Below the pieces are notes generated by a model. It had not been told where the DNA came from, did not search any database, and saw only the letters and a program-made list of their open reading frames with translations. A stretch of 64,000 nt of DNA from Nemertoderma westbladi (Eukaryota; Xenacoelomorpha; Nemertodermatida; Nemertodermatidae): assembly GCA_032718475.1 (NCBI GenBank), contig JAUCBJ010000109.1, positions 1 through 64,000 of the forward strand, read 5' to 3'. The translations under genes and the position numbers were made by a program. Of this stretch, positions 34,401 to 50,500 are shown one piece after another. How positions within the stretch are numbered: position 1 is the first letter of the stretch; every line of letters starts with the position of its first letter.

Positions 34401-37210
34401 GACTTACCTTACTATAGTAGTACTCCAACAACAGCTATGTAGATGCGGTGGCTTACCTTACCACAGTAGTACTCCATCAACAGCTATGTAGATGTGGTGG
34501 CTTACCTTACTACAGTAGTACTCCATCAACAGCTATGTAGATGTGGTGGCTTACCTAACTACAGTAGTACTCCATCAACAGCTATGTACTTATGTAGATG
34601 TCGTGGCTTACCTTACTACAGTAGTACTCCATCAACAGCTATGTAGATGTTGTGACTTACCTTACTACAGTAGTACTCCATCTAACAGCTATGTAGATGT
34701 GGTGGCTTACCTTACTACAGTAGTACTCCATCACCAGCTATGTAGATGTGGTGACTTACCTTACTACAGTAGTACTCCATCAACAGCTATGTAGATGTGG
34801 TGGCTTACCTTACTACAGTAGTACTCCATCAACAGCTATGTAGATGTGGTGACTTACCTTACTACAGTAGTACTCCATCTACAGCTATGTAGATGTGGTG
34901 GTTTACCTTACTACAGTTAGTAGTACTCCATCTACAGCTATATGTAGATGTGGTGGTTTACCCTACTACAGTAGTACTCCATCAACAGCTATGTAGATGT
35001 GGTGACTTACCTTACTACAGTAGTACTCCATCAACAGCTATGTAGATGTAGTGGTTTACCTTACTACAGTAGTACTCCATCTACAGCTATATGTAGATGT
35101 GGTGACTTACCTTACTACAGTAGTACTCCATCAACAGCTATGTAGATGTGGTGACTTACCTTACTACAGTAGTACTCCATCAACAGCTATGTAGATGTGG
35201 TGACTTACCTTACTACAGTAGTACTCCATCAACAGCTATGTAGATGTGGTGACTTACCTCACTACAGTAGTACTCCATCAACAGCTATGTAGATATGGTG
35301 GTTTACCTTACTACAGTAGTACTCCATCAACAGCTATGTAGATGTGGTGGTTTACCTTACTACAGTAGTACTCCATCAACAGCATGTAGATGTGGTGACT
35401 TACCTTACTACAATGTGGTGGCTTACCTTACTACAGTAGTACTCCATCAACAGCTATGTAGATGTGGTGGTTTAACTTACTACAGTAGTACTCCATCAAC
35501 AGCTATGTAGATGTGGTGACTTACCTTACTACAATGTGGTGACTTACCTTACTACAGTAGTACTCCATCAACAGCTATGTAGATGTGGTGGCTTACCTTA
35601 CTACAGTTGTAGTACTCCATCAACAGCTATGTAGATGTGGTGGCTTACCTTACTACAGTTAGTAGTACTTCCATCAACAGCTATGTAGATGTGGTGGTTT
35701 AACTTACTACAGTAGTACTCCATCAACAGCTATGTAGATGCGGTGGCTTACCTTACCACAGTAGTACTCCATCAACAGCTATGTAGATGTGGTGACTTAC
35801 CTTACTACAGTAGTACTCCATCAACAGCTATGTAGATGTGGTGACTTACCTTACTACAGTAGTACTCCATCAACAGCTATGTAAATGTGGTGATTTACCT
35901 TACTACAGTAGTACTCCATCAACAGCTATGTAGATGTGGTGACTTACCTTACTACAGTAGTACTCCATCAACAGCTATGTAGATGTGGTGGCTTACCTTA
36001 CTACAGTTAGTAGTACTTCCATCAACAGCTATGTAGATGTGGTGGTTTAACTTACTACAGTAGTACTCCATCAACAGCTATGTAGATGCGGTGGCTTACC
36101 TTACCACAGTAGTACTCCATCAACAGCTATGTAGATGTGGTGACTTACCTTACTACAGTAGTACTCCATCAACAGCTATGTAGATGTGGTGACTTACCTT
36201 ACTACAGTAGTACTCCATCAACAGCTATGTAAATGTGGTGATTTACCTTACTACAGTAGTACTCCATCAACAGCTATGTAGATGTGGTGACTTACCTTAC
36301 TATAGTAGTACTCCAACAACAGCTATGTCGATGCGGTGGCTTACCTTACCACAGTAGTACTCCATCAACAGCTATGTAGATGTGGTGGCTTACCTTACTA
36401 CAGTAGTACTCCATCAACAGCTATGTAGATGTGGTGGCTTACCTAACTACAGTAGTACTCCATCAACAGCTATGTACTTATGTAGATATCGTGGCTTACC
36501 TTACTACAGTAGTACTCCATCAACAGCTATGTAGATGTTGTGACTTACCTTACTACAGTAGTACTCCATCTAACAGCTATGTAGATGTGGTGGCTTACCT
36601 TACTACAGTAGTACTCCATCACCAGCTATGTAGACGTGGTGGCTTACCTTACTACAGTAGTACTCCATCAACAGCTATGTAGATGTGGTGGTTTACCTTA
36701 ATACAGTAGTACTCCATCACCAACTATGTAGATGTGGTGACTTACCTTACTACAGTAGTACTCCATCAACAGCTATGTAGATGTGGTGGTTTACCTTACT
36801 ACAGTAGTACTCCATCACCAACTATGTAGATGTGGTGACTTACCTTACTACAGTAGCACTCCATCAACAGCTATGTAGATGTGGTGACTTACCTTACTAC
36901 AGTAGTACTCCATCTACAGCTATATGTAGATGTGGTGGTTTACCTTACTACAGTAGTACTCCATCAACAGCTATGTAGATGTGGTGACTTACCTTACTAC
37001 AGTAGTAGATGTGGTGGTTTACCTTACCACAGTAGTACTCCATCAACAGCTATGTAGGTAGATGTGGTGACTTATCTTACTACAGTAGTACTCCATCAAC
37101 AGCTATGTAGATGTGGTGGCTTACCTTACTACAGTAGTACTCCATCAACAGCTATGTAGATGTGGTGACTTACCTTACTACAGTAGTACTCCATCAACAG
37201 CTATGTAGAT

Positions 37211-40200
37211 GTGGTGGCTTACCTTACTACAGTAGTACTCCATCAACACCTATGTACTTATGTAGATGTGGTGGCTTACCTTACTACAGTAGTACTCCAT
37301 CAACAGCTATGTAGATGTGGTGATTTACCTTACTACAGTAGTAATCCATCTAACAGCTATATAGATGTGGTGGCTTACCTTACTACAGTAGTACTCCATC
37401 ACCAACTATGTAGATGTGGTGATTTACCTTACTACAGTAGTACTCCATCAACAGCTATGTAGATGTGGTGGCTTACCTTACTACAGTAGTACTCCATCAA
37501 CAGCTATGTAGATGTGGTGGTTTACATTACTACAGTAGTACTCCATCAACAGCTATGTAGATGTGGTGACTTACCTTACTACAGTAGTACTCCATCAACA
37601 GCTATGTAGATGTGGTGACTTACCTTACTACAGTAGTACTCTATCAACAGCTATGTAGATGTGGTGGCTTACCTTACTACAGTAGTACTCCATCAACAAC
37701 TATGTACTTATGTAGATGTGGTGGCTTACCTTACTACAGTAGTACTCCATCAACAGCTATGTAGATGTGGTGATTTACCTTACTACAGTAGTACTCCATC
37801 TAACAGCTCTATAGATGTGGTGGCTTACCTTACTACAGTAGTACTCCATCACCAACTATGTAGACGTGGTGGCTTACCTTACTACAGTAGTACTCCATCA
37901 ACAGCTATGTAGATGTGGTGGCTTACCTTACTACAGTAGTACTCCATCAACAGCTATGTAGATGTGGTGGTTTACATTACTACAGTAGTACTCCATCAAC
38001 AGCTATGTAGATGTGGTGGTTTACCTGACTACAGTAGTACTCCATCACCAGCTATGTAGACGTGGTGGTTTACCTTACTACAGTAGTACTCCATCAACAG
38101 CTATGTATAGATGTGGTGACTTGCCTTACTACAGTAGTACTCCATCTACAGCTATATGTAGATGTGGTGGTTTACCTTACTACAGTTAGTAGTACTCCAC
38201 CTACAGCTATATGTAGATGTGGTGGCTTATCTTATTACAGTAGTACTCCATCAACAGCTATGTAGATGTGGTGGTTTACCTTACTACAGTAGTACTCCAT
38301 CTACAGCTATATGTAGATGTGGTGGTTTACCTTACTACAGTAGTACTCCATCAACAGCTATGTAGATGTGGTGACTTACCTTACTACAGTAGTACTCCAT
38401 CAACAGCTATGTAGATGTGGTGGCTTACCTTACTACAGTAGTACTCCATCAACAGCTATGTAGATGTGGTGACTTACCTTACTACAGTAGTACTCCATCA
38501 ACAGCTATGTAGATGTGGTGGTTTACCTTACTACAGTAGTACTCCATCAACAGCTATGTAGATGTGGTGGTTTACCTTACTACAGTAGTACTCCATCAAC
38601 AGCTATGTAGATGTGGTGGTTTACCTTACTACAGTAGTACTCCATCAACAGCTATGTAGATGTGGTGGTTTACCTTACTACAGTAGTACTCCATCTACAG
38701 CTATGTAGATGTGGTGACTTACCTTACTACAGTAGTACTCCATCAACAGCTATGTAGATGTGGTGGTTTACCTTACTACAGTAGTACTCCATCAACAGCT
38801 ATGTAGATGTGGTGGTTTACCTTACTACAGTAGTACTCCATCAACAGCTATGTAGATGTGGTGGTTTACCTGACTACAGTAGTACTCCATCACCAGCTAT
38901 GTAGACGTGGTGGTTTACCTTACTACAGTAGTACGCCATCAACAGCTATGTATAGATATGGTGACTTGCCTTACTACAGTAGTACTCCATCTACAGCTAT
39001 ATGTAGATGTGGTGGTTTACCTTACTACAGTAGTACTCCATCACCAGCTATGTAGACGTGGTGGTTTACCTTACTACAGTAGTACTCCATCAACAGCTAT
39101 GTATAGATATGGTGACTTGCCTTACTACAGTAGTACTCCATCTACAGCTATATGTAGATGTGGTGGTTTACCTTACTACAGTAGTACTCCATCACCAGCT
39201 ATGTAGACGTGGTGGTTTACCTTACTACAGTAGTACTCCATCAACAGCTATGTATAGATGTGGTGACTTGCCTTACTACAGTAGTACTCCATCTACAGCT
39301 ATGTAGATGTGGTGGTTTACCTTACTACAGTAGTACTCCATCAACAGCTATGTATAGATGTGGTGACTTGCCTTACTACAGTAGTACTCCATCTACAGCT
39401 ATGTAGATGTGGTGGTTTACCTTACTACAGTTAGTAGTACTCCACCTACAGCTATATGTAGATGTGGTGGCTTATCTTACTACAGTAGTACTCCATAAAC
39501 AGCTATGTAGATGTGGTGGTTTACCTTACTACAGTAGTACTCCATCTACAGCTATATGTAGATGTGGTGGTTTACCTTACTACAGTAGTACTCCATCAAC
39601 AGCTATGTAGATGTGGTGACTTACCTTACTACAGTAGTACTCCATCAACAGCTATGTAGATGTGGTGGCTTACCTTACTACAGTAGTACTCCATCAACAG
39701 CTATGTAGATGTGGTGACTTACCTTACTACAGTAGTACTCCATCAACAGCTATGTAGATGTGGTGGTTTACCTTACTACAGTAGTAGATGTGGTGGTTTA
39801 CCTTACCACAGTAGTACTCCATCAACAGCTATGTAGGTAGATGTGGTGACTTATCTTACTACAGTAGTACTCCATCAACAGCTATGTAGATGTGGTGGCT
39901 TACCTTACTACAGTAGTACTCCATCAACAGCTATGTAGATGTGGTGACTTACCTTACTACAGTAGTACTCCATCAACAGCTATGTAGATGTGGTGGCTTA
40001 CCTTACTACAGTAGTACTCCATCAACACCTATGTACTTATGTAGATGTGGTGGCTTACCTTACTACAGTAGTACTCCATCAACAGCTATGTAGATGTGGT
40101 GATTTACCTTACTACAGTAGTAATCCATCTAACAGCTATATAGATGTGGTGGCTTACCTTACTACAGTAGTACTCCATCACCAACTATGTAGATGTGGTG

Positions 40201-42720
40201 GTTTACCTTACTACAGTAGTACTCCATCAACAGCTATGTAGATGTGGTGGCTTACCTTACTACAGTAGTACTCCATCAACAGCTATGTAGATGTGGTGGT
40301 TTACATTACTACAGTAGTACTCCATCAACAGCTATGTAGATGTGGTGACTTACCTTACTACAGTAGTACTCCATCAACAGCTATGTAGATGTGGTGACTT
40401 ACCTTACTACAGTAGTACTCTATCAACAGCTATGTAGATGTGGTGGCTTACCTTACTACAGTAGTACTCCATCAACAACTATGTACTTATGTAGATGTGG
40501 TGGCTTACCTTACTACAGTAGTACTCCATCAACAGCTATGTAGATGTGGTGATTTACCTTACTACAGTAGTACTCCATCTAACAGCTCTATAGATGTGGT
40601 GGCTTACCTTACTACAGTAGTACTCCATCACCAACTATGTAGACGTGGTGGCTTACCTTACTACAGTAGTACTCCATCAACAGCTATGTAGATGTGGTGG
40701 CTTACCTTACTACAGTAGTACTCCATCAACAGCTATGTAGATGTGGTGGTTTACATTACTACAGTAGTACTCCATCAACAGCTATGTAGATGTGGTGGTT
40801 TACCTGACTACAGTAGTACTCCATCACCAGCTATGTAGACGTGGTGGTTTACCTTACTACAGTAGTACTCCATCAACAGCTATGTATAGATGTGGTGACT
40901 TGCCTTACTACAGTAGTACTCCATCTACAGCTATATGTAGATGTGGTGGTTTACCTTACTACAGTTAGTAGTACTCCACCTACAGCTATATGTAGATGTG
41001 GTGGCTTATCTTACTACAGTAGTACTCCATCAACAGCTATGTAGATGTGGTGGTTTACCTTACTACAGTAGTACTCCATCTACAGCTATATGTAGATGTG
41101 GTGGTTTACCTTACTACAGTAGTACTCCATCAACAGCTATGTAGATGTGGTGACTTACCTTACTACAGTAGTACTCCATCAACAGCTATGTAGATGTGGT
41201 GGCTTACCTTACTACAGTAGTACTCCATCAACAGCTATGTAGATGTGGTGACTTACCTTACTACAGTAGTACTCCATCAACAGCTATGTAGATGTGGTGG
41301 TTTACCTTACTACAGTAGTACTCCATCAACAGCTATGTAGATGTGGTGGTTTACCTTACTACAGTAGTACTCCATCAACAGCTATGTAGATGTGGTGGTT
41401 TACCTTACTACAGTAGTACTCCATCAACAGCTATGTAGATGTGGTGGTTTACCTTACTACAGTAGTACTCCATCTACAGCTATGTAGATGTGGTGACTTA
41501 CCTTACTACAGTAGTACTCCATCAACAGCTATGTAGATGTGGTGGTTTACCTTACTACAGTAGTACTCCATCAACAGCTATGTAGATGTGGTGGTTTACC
41601 TTACTACAGTAGTACTCCATCAACAGCTATGTAGATGTGGTGGTTTACCTGACTACAGTAGTACTCCATCACCAGCTATGTAGACGTGGTGGTTTACCTT
41701 ACTACAGTAGTACGCCATCAACAGCTATGTATAGATATGGTGACTTGCCTTACTACAGTAGTACTCCATCTACAGCTATATTTAGATGTGGTGGTTTACC
41801 TTACTACAGTAGTACTCCATCACCAGCTATGTAGACGTGGTGGTTTACCTTACTACAGTAGTACTCCATCAACAGCTATGTATAGATATGGTGACTTGCC
41901 TTACTACAGTAGTACTCCATCTACAGCTATATGTAGATGTGGTGGTTTACCTTACTACAGTAGTACTCCATCACCAGCTATGTAGACGTGGTGGTTTACC
42001 TTACTACAGTAGTACTCCATCAACAGCTATGTATAGATGTGGTGACTTGCCTTACTACAGTAGTACTCCATCTACAGCTATGTAGATGTGGTGGTTTACC
42101 TTACTACAGTAGTACTCCATCAACAGCTATGTATAGATGTGGTGACTTGCCTTACTACAGTAGTACTCCATCTACAGCTATGTAGATGTGGTGGTTTACC
42201 TTACTACAGTTAGTAGTACTCCACCTACAGCTATATGTAGATGTGGTGGCTTATCTTACTACAGTAGTACTCCATAAACAGCTATGTAGATGTGGTGGTT
42301 TACCTTACTACAGTAGTACTCCATCTACAGCTATATGTAGATGTGGTGGTTTACCTTACTACAGTAGTACTCCATCAACAGCTATGTAGATGTGGTGACT
42401 TACCTTACTACAGTAGTACTCCATCAACAGCTATGTAGATGTGGTGGCTTACCTTACTACAGTAGTACTCCATCAACAGCTATGTAGATGTGGTGACTTA
42501 CCTTACTACAGTAGTACTCCATCAACAGCTATGTAGATGTGGTGGTTTACCTTACTACAGTAGTACTCCATCAACAGCTATGTAGATGTGGTGGTTTACC
42601 TTACTACAGTAGTACTCCATCAACAGCTATGTAGATGTGGTGGTTTACCTTACTACAGTAGTACTCCATCAACAGCTATGTAGATGTGGTGGTTTACCTT
42701 ACTACAGTAGTACTCCATCT
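37211..42720 (-). repeat. 2779-bp tandem segmental duplication within the array
   Basis: Landmarks 37211/39990, 37661/40440, 38062/40841, 38858/41637 and 39407/42186 share an offset of 2779, down to rare variants such as CTATCAACAGC and TACGCCATC. The block 25441-26145 reappears at 37661 and 40440, so blocks have also moved over 12 kb within the array. Confidence 0.85.
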
Positions 42721-45700
42721 ACAGCTATGTAGATGTGGTGACTTACCTTACTACAGTAGTACTCCATCAACAGCTATGTAGATGTGGTGGTTTACCTTAC
42801 TACAGTAGTACTCCATCAACAGCTATGTAGATGTGGTGACTTACCTTACTACAGTAGTACTCCATCAACAGCTATGTAGATGTGGTGGTTTACCTTACTA
42901 CAGTAGTACTCCATCTACAGCTATATGTAGATGTGGTGGCTTACCTTACTACAGTAGTACTCCATCAACAGCTATGTAGATGTGGTGGCTTACCTTACTA
43001 CAGTAGTACTCCATCTACAGCTATATGTAGATGTGGCGGATTACCTTGCTACAGTAGTACTCCATCTACAGCTATATGTAGATGTGGTGGTTTACCTTAC
43101 TACAGTAGTACTCCATCTACAGCTATATGTAGATGTGGTGGTTTACCTTACTACAGTAGTACTCCATCTACAGCTATATGTAGATGTGGTGGTTTACCTT
43201 ACTACAGTAGTACTCCATCAACAGCTATGTAGATGTGGTGACTTGACTTACTACAGTATTACTCTATCTACAGCTATATGTAGATGTGGTGGTTTACCCT
43301 ACTACAGTAGTACTCCATCAACAGCTATGTAGATGTGGTGACTTACCTTACTACAGTAGTACTCCATCAACAGCTATGTAGATGTGGTGACTTACCTTAC
43401 TACAGTAGTACTCCATCAACAGCTATGTAGATGTGGTGGTTTACCTTACTACAGTAGTACTCCATCAACAGCTATGTAGATGTGGTGGTTTACCTTACTA
43501 CAGTAGTACTCCATCTACAGCTATATGTAGATGTGGTGGTTTACCTTTCTACAGTAGTACTCCATCAACAGCTATGTAGATGTGGTGGTTTACCTTACTA
43601 CAGTAGTACTCCATCTACAGCTATATGTAGATGTGGTGGTTTACCTTACTACAGTAGTACTCCATCAACAGCTATGTAGATGTGGTGACTTGACTTACTA
43701 CAGTAGTACTCCATCAACAGCTATGTAGATGTGGTGGTTTACCTTACTACAGTAGTACTCCATCTACAGCTATATGTAGATGTGGTGGTTTACCTTACTA
43801 CAGTAGTACTCCATCAACAGCTAGTAGATGTGGTGACTTGACTTACTACAGTAGTACTCCATCAACAGCTATATGTAGATGTGGTGGTTTACCCTACTAC
43901 AGTAGTACTCCATCAACAGCTATGTAGATGTGGTGACTTACCGTACTACAGTAGTACTCCATCAACAGCTATGTAGATGTGGTGCCTTACCTTACTACAG
44001 TAGTACTCCATCAACAGCTATGTAGATGTGGTGACTTACCTTACTACAGTAGTACTCCATCACCAGCTATGTAGATGTTGTGACTTACCTTACTACAGTA
44101 GTACTCCATCAACAGCTATGTAGATGTGGTGACTTACCTTACTACAGTAGTACTCCATCAACAGCTATGTAGATGTGGTGGTTTACCTTACTACAGTAGT
44201 ACTCCATCAACAGCTATGTAGATGTGGTGGTTTACCTTACTACAGTAGTACTCCATCACCAGCTATGTAGATGTGGTGACTTACCTTACTACAGTAGTAC
44301 TCCATCAACAGCTATGTAGATGTGGTGGTTTACCTTACTACAGTAGTACTCCATCAACAGCTATGTAGATGTGGTGGTTTACCTTACTACAGTAGTACTC
44401 CATCTACAGCTATGTAGATGTGGTGACTTACCTTACTACAGTAGTACTCCATCAACAGCTATGTAGATGTGGTGGTTTACCTTACTACAGTAGTACTCCA
44501 TCAACAGCTATGTAGATGTGGTGGTTTACCTTACTACAGTAGTACTCCATCAACAGCTATGTAGATGTGGTGGTTTACCTTACTACAGTAGTACTCCATC
44601 TACAGCTATATGTAGATGTGGTGGTTTACCTTACTACAGTAGTACTCCATCAACAGCTATGTAGATGTGGTGACTTGACTTACTACAGTATTACTCCATC
44701 TACAGCTATATGTAGATGTGGTGGTTTACCCTACTACAGTAGTACTCCATCAACAGCTATGTAGATGTGGTGGTTTACCTTACTACAGTAGTACTCCATC
44801 AACAGCTATGTAGATGTGGTGACTTACCTTACTACAGTAGTACTCCATCAACAGCTATGTAGATGTGGTGGTTTACCTTACTACAGTAGTACTCCATCAA
44901 CAGCTATGTAGATGTGGTGACTTACCTTACTACAGTAGTACTCCATCAACAGCTATGTAGATCTGGTGGTTTACCTTACTACAGTAGTACTCCATCAACA
45001 GCTATGTAGATGTGGTGGTTTACCTTACTACAGTAGTACTCCATCAACAGCTATGTAGATGTGGTGGTTTACCTTACTACAGTAGTACTCCATCTACAGC
45101 TATATGTAGATGTGGTGGTTTACCTTACTACAGTAGTACTCCATCAACAGCTATGTAGATGTGGTGGTTTACCTTACTACAGTAGTACTCCATCTACAGC
45201 TATATGTAGATGTGGTGGTTTACCTTACTACAGTAGTACTCCATCAACAGCTATGTAGATGTGGTGACTTGACTTACTACAGTAGTACTCCATCAACAGC
45301 TATGTAGATGTAGTGGTTTACCTTACTACAGTAGTACTCCATCTACAGCTATATGTAGATGTGGTGGGTTACCTTACTACAGTAGTACTCCATCTACAGC
45401 TATATGTAGATGTGGTGGTTTACCTTACTACAGTAGTACTCCATCAACAGCTATGTAGATGTGGTGACTTGACTTACTACAGTAGTACTCCATCAACAGC
45501 TATGTAGATGTGGTGACTTACCTCACTACAGTAGTACTCCATCAACAGCTATGTAGATGTGGTGGTTTACCTTACTACAGTAGTACTCCATCAACAGCTA
45601 TGTAGATGTGGTGACTTACCTTACTACAGTAGTACTCCATCAACAGCTATGTAGATGTGGTGGTTTACCTTACTACAGTAGTACTCCATCTACAGCTATA

Positions 45701-47598
45701 TGTAGATGTGGTGGCTTACCTTACTACAGTAGTACTCCATCAACAGCTATGTAGATGTGGTGGCTTACCTTACTACAGTAGTACTCCATCTACAGCTATA
45801 TGTAGATGTGGCGGATTACCTTACTACAGTAGTACTCCATCTACAGCTATATGTAGATGTGGTGGTTTACCTTACTACAGTAGTACTCCATCTACAGCTA
45901 TATGTAGATGTGGTGGGTTACCTTACTACAGTAGTACTCCATCTACAGCTATATGTAGATGTGGTGGTTTACCTTACTACAGTAGTACTCCATCAACAGC
46001 TATGTAGATGTGGTGACTTGACTTACTACAGTATTACTCTATCTACAGCTATATGTAGATGTGGTGGTTTACCCTACTACAGTAGTATTCCATCAACAGC
46101 TATGTAGATGTGGTGACTTACCTTACTACAGTAGTACTCCATCAACAGCTATGTAGATGTGGTGCCTTACCTTACTACAGTAGTACTCCATCAACAGCTA
46201 TGTAGATGTGGTGACTTACCTTACTACAGTAGTACTCCATCAACAGCTATGTATATGTGGTGGTTTACCTTACTACAGTAGTACTCCATCACCAGCTATG
46301 TAGATGTGGTGACTTACCTTACTACAGTAGTACTCCATCAACAGCTATGTAGATGTGGTGGTTTACCTTACTACAGTAGTACTCCATCAACAGCTATGTA
46401 GATGTGGTGGTTTACCTTACTACAGTAGTACTCCATCTACAGCTATATGTAGATGTGGTGGTTTACCTTACTACAGTAGTACTCCATCAACAGCTATGTA
46501 GATGTGGTGGTTTACCTTACTACAGTAGTACTCCATCAACAGCTATGTAGATGTGGTGACTTGACTTACTACAGTAGTACTCCATCAACAGCTATGTAGA
46601 TGTGGTGGTTTACCTTACTACAGTAGTACTCCATCTACAGCTATATGTAGATGTGGTGGTTTACCTTACTACAGTAGTACTCCATCAACAGCTATGTAGA
46701 TGTGGTGGTTTACCTTACTACAGTAGTACTCCATCAACAGCTATGTAGATGTGGTGACTTACCTTACTACAGTAGTACTCCATCAACAGCTATGTAGATG
46801 TGGTGGTTTACCTTACTACAGTAGTACTCCATCAACAGCTATGTAGATGTGGTGGTTTACCTTACTACAGTAGTACTCCATCTACAGCTATATGTAGATG
46901 TGGTGGTTTACCTTACTACAGTAGTACTCCATCTACAGCTATATGTAGATGTGGTGGTTTACCTTACTACAGTAGTACTCCATCAACAGCTATGTAGATG
47001 TGGTGACTTGACTTACTACAGTAGTACTCCATCAACAGCTATGTAGATGTGGTGGTTTACCTTACTACAGTAGTACTCCATCTACAGCTATATGTAGATG
47101 TGGTGGTTTACCTTACTACAGTAGTACTCCATCAACAGCTATGTAGATGTGGTGACTTGACTTACTACAGTAGTACTCCATCAACAGCTATATGTAGATG
47201 TGGTGGTTTACCCTACTACAGTAGTACTCCATCAACAGCTATGTAGATGTGGTGACTTACCTTACTACAGTAGTACTCCATCAACAGCTATGTAAATGTG
47301 GTGCCTTACCTTACTACAGTAGTACTCCATCAGCATTCAGCAGCTATGTAGATGTGGTGACTTACCTTACTACAGTAGTACTCCATCAACAGCTATGTAG
47401 ATGTGGTGGTTTACCTTACTACAGTAGTACTCCATCACCAGCTATGTAGATGTGGTGACTTACCTTACTACAGTAGTACTCCATCAACAGCTATGTAGAT
47501 GTGGTGGTTTACCTTACTACAGTAGTACTCCATCAACAGCTATGTAGATGTGGTGGTTTACCTTACTACAGTAGTACTCCATCAACAGCTATGTAGAT

Positions 47599-50500
47599 GT
47601 GGTGGTTTACCTTACTACAGTAGTACTCCATCTACAGCTATATGTAGATGTGGTGGTTTACCTTACTACAGTAGTACTCCATCAACAGCTATGTAGATGT
47701 GGTGACTTGACTTACTACAGTATTACTCCATCTACAGCTATATGTAGATGTGGTGGTTTACCTTACTACAGTAGTACTCCATCACCAGCTATGTAGATGT
47801 GGTGACTTACCTTACTACAGTAGTACTCCATCAACAGCTATGTAGATGTGGTGGTTTACCTTACTACAGTAGTACTCCATCAACAGCTATGTAGATGTGG
47901 TGGTTTACCTTACTACAGTAGTACTCCATCAACAGCTATGTAGATGTGGTGGTTTACCTTACTACAGTAGTACTCCATCTACAGCTATGTAGATGTGGTG
48001 GTTTACCTTACTACAGTAGTACTCCATCAACAGCTATGTAGATGTGGTGGTTTACCTTACTACAGTAGTACTCCATCAACAGCTATGTAGATGTGGTGGT
48101 TTACCTTACTACAGTAGTACTCCATCTACAGCTATATGTAGATGTGGTGGTTTACCTTACTACAGTAGTACTCCATCAACAGCTATGTAGATGTGGTGAC
48201 TTGACTTACTACAGTATTACTCCATCTACAGCTATATGTAGATGTGGTGGTTTACCTTACTACAGTAGTACTCCATCACCAGCTATGTAGATGTGGTGAC
48301 TTACCTTACTACAGTAGTACTCCATCAACAGCTATGTAGATGTGGTGGTTTACCTTACTACAGTAGTACTCCATCAACAGCTATGTAGATGTGGTGGTTT
48401 ACCTTACTACAGTAGTACTCCATCAACAGCTATGTAGATGTGGTGGTTTACCTTACTACAGTAGTACTCCATCTACAGCTATGTAGATGTGGTGGTTTAC
48501 CTTACTACAGTAGTACTCCATCAACAGCTATGTAGATGTGGTGGTTTACCTTACTACAGTAGTACTCCATCAACAGCTATGTAGATGTGGTGGTTTACCT
48601 TACTACAGTAGTACTCCATCTACAGCTATATGTAGATGTGGTGGTATACCTTACTACAGTAGTACTCCATCAACAGCTATGTAGATGTGGTGACTTGACT
48701 TACTACAGTATTACTCCATCTACAGCTATATGTAGATGTGGTGGTTTACCCTACTACAGTAGTACTCCATCAACAGCTATGTAGATGTGGTGGTTTACCT
48801 TACTACAGTAGTACTCCATCAACAGCTATGTAGATGTGGTGACTTACCTTACTACAGTAGTACTCCATCAACAGCTATGTAGATGTGGTGGTTTACCTTA
48901 CTACAGTAGTACTCCATCAACAGCTATGTAGATCTGGTGGTTTACCTTACTACAGTAGTACTCCATCAGTAGTACTCCATCTACAGCTATATGTAGATGT
49001 GGTGGCTTACCTTACTACAGTAGTACTCCGTCAACAACGTAGATGTGGTGGTTTACCTTACTACAGTAGTACTCCATCAACAGCTATGTAGATGTGGTGG
49101 TTTACCTTACTACAGTAGTACTCCATCACCAACAATGTAGACGTGGTGGTTTACCTTACTACAGTAGTACTCCATCAACAGCTATGTAGATGTGGTGACT
49201 TGCCTTACTACAGTAGTACTCCATCTACAGCTATATGTAGATGTGGTGGTTTACCCTACTACAGTAGTACTCCATCAACAGCTATGTAGATGTGGTGACT
49301 TACCTTACTACAGTAGTACTCCATCAACAGCTATGTAGATGTAGTGGTTTACCTTACTACAGTAGTACTCCATCTACAGCTATATGTAGATGTGGTGGTT
49401 TAACTTACTACAGTAGTACTCCATCAACAGCTATGAAGATGTGGTGACTTACCTCACTACAGTAGTACTCCATCAACAGCTATGTAGATGTGGTGGTTTA
49501 CCTTACTACAGTAGTACTCCATCAACAGCTATGTAGATGTAGTGGTTTACCTTACTACAGTAGTACTCCATCTACAGCTATATGTAGATGTGGTGGTTTA
49601 ACTTACTACAGTAGTACTCCATCAACAGCTATGTATGTGGTGGCTTACCTTACTACAGTAGTACTCCATCAACAGCTATGTAGATGTGGTGACTTACCTT
49701 ACTACAGTAGTACTTCCATCAACAGCTATGTAGATGTGGTGACTTACCTTACTACAGTAGTACTCCATCAACAGCTATGTAGATGTAGTGGTTTACCTTA
49801 CTACAGTAGTACTCCATCTACAGCTATATGTAGATGTGGTTAACTTACTACAGTAGTACTCCATCAACAGCTATGTAGATGTGGTGGCTTACCTTACTAC
49901 AGTAGTACTCCATCAACAGCTATGTAGATGTGGTGGCTTACCTTACTACAGTAGTACTCCATCAACAGCTATGTAGATGTGGTGACTTACCTTACTACAG
50001 TAGTACTTCCATCAACAGCTATGTAGATGTGGTGACTTACCTTACTACAGTAGTACTCCATCAACAGCTATGTAGATGTAGTGGTTTACCTTACTACAGT
50101 AGTACTCCATCTACAGCTATATGTAGATGTGGTTAACTTACTACAGTAGTACTCCATCAACAGCTATGAAGATGTGGTGACTTACCTCACTACAGTAGTA
50201 CTCCATCAACAGCTATGTATAGATGTGGTGACTTACCTTACTACAGTAGTACTCCATCAACAGCTATGAAGATGTGGTGACTTACCTCACTACAGTAGTA
50301 CTCCATCAACAGCTATGTATAGATGTGGTGACTTACCTTACTACAGTAGTACTCCATCAACAGCTATGTAGATGTGGTGGTTTACCTTACTACAGTAGTA
50401 CTCCATCAACAGCTATGTAGATGTGGTGGTTTACCTTACTACAGTAGTACTCCATCAACAGCTATGTAGATGTGGTGGTTTACCTTACTACAGTAGTACT